From positions 13,399,001 to 13,463,000 of the forward strand of contig NC_092674.1 in assembly GCF_964355755.1 (NCBI RefSeq): a DNA stretch of 64,000 bases. The letters are read 5' to 3'. Within the stretch, counting starts at the first letter, position 1, and every line of letters begins with the position of its first letter. The notes under the pieces are model-generated. The model was not told the origin of the DNA. It was given only the letters and a program-made list of their open reading frames with translations, and did not search any database. Below are positions 60,605 to 64,000 of the stretch, piece by piece. The DNA comes from Antedon mediterranea. Its lineage: Eukaryota; Echinodermata; Crinoidea; Comatulida; Antedonidae. The position numbers and the translations under genes are program-made.

Positions 60605-62892
60605 CGACAGACAGACAGACAGACGGACCAACCGACCGACATAGTGAACTATAGAGTCGCTTCCACGCGACTAAAAACACCTTTAGGTGTTGGCAAGATA
60701 ATTGCAATATTTTCACTGATTTTCTGCCAACATGTTTCTGGTTGTCTGTCCTATAATGCTTAGTGTGTTTTACTTATATTAATTTTTATTCAAGTAAATG
60801 TTGAACAATCATTTGCTTTTTATTTTAGTCTATTTCCATTTTACTGTTATTTTATTATGTTATATCTATAATGGAGAATATAACTGAAAATCTGAAACTG
60901 ATAATGTTTCTATTTTAATTTTATTTTAGACTGATATTTTCTCAGAGGTAATTAAACATTTAGAGTTATGTTCCTTAGATGATACTTTCTCAGATTTAGT
61001 TTTTAGTCTTATAGCATCATTTTTATTAAGTTTACCTGAAACAAACGGCAATTGTTGATGGTAGCTACATTTAGAACCACAAAATGATGGCCATCAATAT
61101 GCAGTTCTACATGCTCATAGGACAATGTAGGCTCAACATCTTCCATTTGAAATTCCTCAATAAATTTTGTTGTGACACGTTGAAAGAGATCATCTGGTAG
61201 GTATCCATCAAAGTCATGAAAGAGAGAAATAGCACGTCTCTCTTCATATTTAACAGCCTTTGTATCATCACGTTGGGGATTTAGGCGTGAAAGAACATAG
61301 AACGTTCGTTCAACATTCTATAGAGACAAAAATGGAACATGAGTAGTAGATCGAATATATGAAAAAATAATTGAACTAAATATTTTAAATAAAATGTAAA
61401 TACCTCTTTACTCCTTTTTTCACACATTAACCCAAAGGTTTGCATCAGAGACACAAAGAAGATAATCATCTCATCTGAATCATCCTTCCATATATGCCGC
61501 AACAGTCTTTCATCTAGTTTACCCCCATTTAAATTTCTCCAAAGCTGTTTCAAAGATGGCTACAAAAATATAAAAGCACAAGTGTAATTTGTCAATGCAA
61601 CAAAGTAATTACTGTTCTTCTGGTCAGTAAAACCTCTTATTTAGGACAACCTTATTGAAACTTACTTGTGCAATGAATGAGGTTAACATCACAGCTAACA
61701 TCTATTAAGTGGACACTTTGTTGGGTCTTCCCTTAATGGGAGTGCTACAGTAATACGTTTATAAGCATATATTTTAGTATTAGAATATAATAGAATTAAT
61801 AAGATATAATTTCGTTCTCTGTGTGGCAGATATTACATGTTTACAGCTAAATACATCACACTGAAAAACAATGTTTACATATGATATTCACCAATGACTG
61901 ACACCACTCAAAGAAGTGAAGTTTGCAAACCTGAAGGCTGGGATCTATAACTGTGATGATTGTTTTGAACTTGTCAACTACTCCCATCAAATCTATAACA
62001 ATTTTTTCTTTGAGGATCTTGTCATCTGGGTAGAACAGAATCTCACCGATGTCGTGCAAATACTCAAGAAACTGTTTTCTGTCAGTTATCTTACAACTAG
62101 CAAGTAAATCATTAATCTAAAAGGCAAAGAAATATTATAATGAAAAATTTAACGAAAACAAAAATGTTGATTAATTACAAACTGGTTTTCTGTTGATGTT
62201 ATCAATCATTTCGTTAATGTTGAAAGGTTGTTTATATAGGACATAATATTTTATCATGCAAGGGTAGATTTGACATCTGAAAGTTTCCTAACCAACAGTA
62301 AACTCAAGGTTCACCACTTACTTACTTACTTCAATAATTGTTATTGCCAAACAAAATGTTCATTTGGTTTTTGGCACTAAAAGAATTGCACCATTCCTGT
62401 TTGATAAACATTTGTTGAAGATTCACCATAAACGGTCAATTAACACAGACAGCAAAGCAGGGATACTGTTAATGTTACTATCAATAACAAGTTTTTTTTC
62501 ACTTTAACACCATTCGATGCAGCAATAACAAAAACAGGGTTTAATGCTTTAATGTGATTTAAGAATAAACAAATGTAATGGATGTTAAACACTTATTATT
62601 AAAACACCAATCAATTTTGTTATATAAATGTATATATTCTAACCTCAGATGTTGGTAGATACAGTTTGTCTTTTCGTAACTTTTGTATTTCCTGCAGTAC
62701 TTGTAGCCATTTGATTGGCAAAGTAAGAATCATCATCTGGACTAATTTTTGTATTTGGAGAATGATTTTAGAAGCACCGCTCTTTTCAAATGAGACACTG
62801 TTTTCAATGGTAAAGAGCTCTTCTTGAAACACCATGTCCTCAAATGGTTTTCCTTCCAGGGCTTTCCAAAGTTTATTCTCTATTGCCCTTAC
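55271..62892 (-). CDS. ROCO-family protein, C-terminal part: COR domain plus three death domains
   Basis: Exons in coding order: 62644-62892, 61931-62116, 61404-61559, 61036-61317, one of three copies ending at 59696/59595/59494, 58731-58947, 58135-58293, 57537-57728, 57146-57445, 56371-56694, 55271-55542 (TGA 55271-55273). Frames are open and phases agree (0 up to exon 6, then 1-1). The first five exons read as a COR domain, the next is the Cys/His region after COR, the next two are charged linkers, and the last three are death domains. ROCO proteins join a Roc GTPase to COR, which mediates dimerisation and GTP-dependent signalling; DAPK1 is a known ROCO protein with a death domain. The Roc domain and start must lie beyond 64000. 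Three tandem death domains are unusual to my knowledge. No lesion was seen. Confidence 0.88.
55878..56005 (+). repeat. Dispersed repeat, partner of 53712-53845
   Basis: In the intron between death domains 2 and 3. Confidence 0.7.
56040..56230 (-). mobile_element. tRNA-derived SINE (copy 2)
   Basis: Matches 19715-19890: CACAAGATGCTCTACATA, GTCTTTGGG.GTGGAGTTGTA and CCTGACATATGACAGGA.TTGAACCCAGGA. It keeps the B-box but the tRNA-like 5' part is lost. Intronic in the ROCO gene. Confidence 0.7.
56371..56694 (-). CDS. ROCO gene exon: death domain 2
   Basis: Reads FFDDQDLLFICDNLNQSWRR then LAVRLGIKWDNVNKI, EILVQWRNS and MIKAFKQQGRVDLADSL. Phase 1 at both ends. The C-terminal DQSGQG links to the last exon. 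Confidence 0.9.
57146..57445 (-). CDS. ROCO gene exon: death domain 1
   Basis: Reads YVDDLTIDKVSREMDLSCRR then FGVRLGLTWSKVNTI, MLKHWRRNIG and LCTALRQHGRNDLADLLF. Phase 1 at both ends, like the other death-domain exons. Confidence 0.9.
57537..58293 (-). CDS. ROCO gene linker exons (two related copies)
   Basis: 58135-58293 starts ASESKDRTKQS and ends KDNKGAVDG. 57537-57728 starts ASTSKEAGRQK, holds a run of aspartates from an ATC repeat, a basic KSKVKGSSKRRR patch, and ends KDNKG. Shared starts, ends and 1-1 phase indicate an exon duplication. Low complexity, probably a flexible tether; KRRR could be a nuclear signal. Confidence 0.8.
58731..58947 (-). CDS. ROCO gene exon after COR, Cys/His-rich
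   Basis: Reads VLTFLEKELHFLSEKNAHGV, then IPCVCGSKGEHTHMH, LPCG and NLFGDIVLK. ROCO proteins often have a VPC..C segment after COR. The CxC and HTHMH spacing could bind zinc (inference). Phase 0 in, phase 1 out. Confidence 0.82.
59414..59696 (-). repeat. Triplicated ROCO exon (101-bp tandem unit)
   Basis: Three copies at 59616-59696, 59515-59595 and 59414-59494. Each is an 81-bp, 27-codon exon (TTIVRTDMMNAAGLPEDDDP then KPSICKK, ending KN in the last copy) followed by a GTAAGT donor. Spacers are only 20 bp (GTAAGTAATAGTACCCAAAG). Only the first copy in coding order has a full acceptor and upstream intron. Reading through the spacer hits TAG, so one unit must be used by splicing. Confidence 0.93.
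59837..60673. mobile_element. Helentron/HINE-like element with GACA/GACC arrays
   Basis: An empty site within the same intron (59037-59105) matches both flanks, so boundaries are seen directly: TACAAGATGAATGAAA on the left, AAAACACCTTT on the right. AGTCGCGTG (59855-59863) returns inverted as CACGCGACT (60664-60672). The right end is a hairpin AGTCGC/GCGACT (60655-60672). Two arrays of GACAGACC/GACA repeats (about 59885-59955 and 60542-60635) are each followed by ATAGTGAACTATA. No protein frame; the frames at 59751-59957 and 60489-60763 are simple-repeat artefacts. Confidence 0.75.
61036..62892 (-). CDS. ROCO gene: COR domain exons
   Basis: 62644-62892 (83 codons) is the Roc-COR connecting helix region, with LTLPIKWLQVLQEIQKL. 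61931-62116 (62 codons) has QFLEYLHDIGEILFYPDD and DKFKTIITVIDP, the COR winged-helix core usually read as FLH.LGD..YF..D and the following WL...F..I. 61404-61559 (52 codons) has GGKLDERLLRHIW and LMQTFGLMCE, the COR G.L....L..IW..L...FGL pattern. 61036-61317 (94 codons) has ERTFYVLSRLNP and FDGYLPDDLFQRV, the COR-B start. All exons are phase 0 and contain whole codons. Confidence 0.85.
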
Positions 62893-64000
62893 CTAAAATA
62901 AATAACATCACATTGGAATTAAACGTATGTATGGGGAAAATTTAAAGGGTGCCGTACCAGCCAAGACCCCACCCCCACCCCATTTGTAAACTGCAACAAG
63001 TCTTTTATTTAATTTATGTCACGCATTTATGTACCCAGTGTACACTGGTATAATTATACCAATATAAGAAAATGTTTGCTAAATCATAGATATTTGTATA
63101 CCCTTTTATTTGTTTTATTATAGACCTAACAGATGGAACATTATTATCACAATGAAAGCGCACATACTGTAGTATCTCATTTATGAAATAATCTTAGATT
63201 TTTATAAAAAAATATCATTTGAAATACTTTTAATCTTTAGCCTACATTTTAAAAAAAATTGAAATTAAGGTAAGATAATCATTTAATCATAAGCCAGCAC
63301 AGTACAGTAGTATGTGCATGTCATGACAATGAAACAACTGTCCACCTGATTACATAATAGGGACTTTACGAAACAGGATGGCTAGTTTTCTGTGTTCGCT
63401 GGAGCGCAAAATTATAAACAAGACATAGCCATTTCATTAGTTACCCACCACGTGAAGACGACAACGACTGGTCAGAGAGAGAGAGAGACAACCATGTCTA
63501 CTAGCCTACTAGACTATAATAGGGCTACTCTAGCTAGGGGACCTAACTAGGCTACTTACTAGATATGGGTGTATTGATTTGGGTTTATGGCCTAAAAGCT
63601 AGAACAACATTATCTCTAGTCTCCCTCCCCTGTCTCACGGGGTCCCTATTGAATCTCTTTGCCTTGGTGGTACGACATATGCTTTCTAGCTAGGGACCTT
63701 GCAAACAAACGCCGCGCAAAATGTATTGCACAGCAGCAATTTTAATCCAAAAACAATGTTATTTCGTTAAACAATTAAATTAGAAGTGAAAATTACACTT
63801 TAAGTGTTTTGAACTGTATATTTAAGGTTATATATACTAGTTGTATTTCTAATCGTTCTTCATGAGCACCTAATAGTATGAGCATGACATGACGTATAAA
63901 ACAATCGCCCACCTGATTACACAATATATGGTTGCCAATGTTAGGGATGAAACTACATATTGTTTCCAATGAATCAATTGCAATATACAATTTTGTTATG
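62893..64000. other. Upstream intron of the ROCO gene, no exon seen
   Basis: AT-rich, with a TAGGCTA-rich patch near 63500-63560. Two related 65-bp segments (63296-63362 and 63865-63930) share GAGCATG/CATGACA and CCACCTGATTACA. No GTPase P-loop frame found. Confidence 0.6.

Noticed and set aside
63793-63990. Minus-strand 65-codon frame as an upstream ROCO exon
   Set aside because: No COR or Roc pattern and no good splice sites.

Overview
The window is AT-rich animal nuclear DNA: genes are split by many introns with GT/AG borders, and the DNA between exons is full of transposons. The CTAGGCCT-type repeats, an integrin beta gene, an organic-cation-type transporter and a ROCO protein with death domains suggest a deuterostome invertebrate, most likely an echinoderm (inference; the species cannot be fixed from the sequence alone).

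Layout. (1) 1-7640 is copy A of a large tandem duplication. It carries the last two coding exons of an integrin beta gene whose upstream part lies outside the window. (2) 7641-9840 is a 5'-truncated non-LTR retrotransposon on the minus strand with an open 684-codon reverse transcriptase frame, sitting exactly where the duplication stops. (3) 12794-34761 (+) is a second integrin beta gene in 16 recognisable exons. Its 5' exons (signal peptide, PSI, first half of the beta-I domain) are not visible, and its head exons carry frameshifts. The EGF stalk, beta-tail, membrane helix and cytoplasmic tail are intact. Its introns hold two decayed non-LTR elements, a SINE, MITEs, a minisatellite and a Helentron-like insertion. 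(4) 29148-39741 is copy B of the duplication. Comparing it with copy A dates insertions and deletions in each copy. (5) 39837-49420 (+) is an SLC22/organic cation transporter-like gene in ten exons. All splice phases fit, but four in-frame stop codons are present, so it is probably a pseudogene. (6) 51670-52216 (+) holds two IQ-motif exons of an unidentified gene, one partly duplicated in tandem. (7) 54019-54606 is a 44-bp satellite. (8) 55271-62892 (-) is the 3' part of a ROCO gene: COR domain, a 101-bp tandemly triplicated exon, two charged linker exons and three tandem C-terminal death domains. The Roc GTPase part must lie beyond the right edge.

How they work together. The integrin would be a cell-surface adhesion subunit, the transporter a plasma-membrane carrier, and the ROCO protein a cytoplasmic GTPase-scaffold that could recruit death-domain partners. 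There is no sign that they form one pathway. The strongest biology is the modular ROCO/death-domain gene and the tandem duplication, which works as a natural record of transposon insertion.
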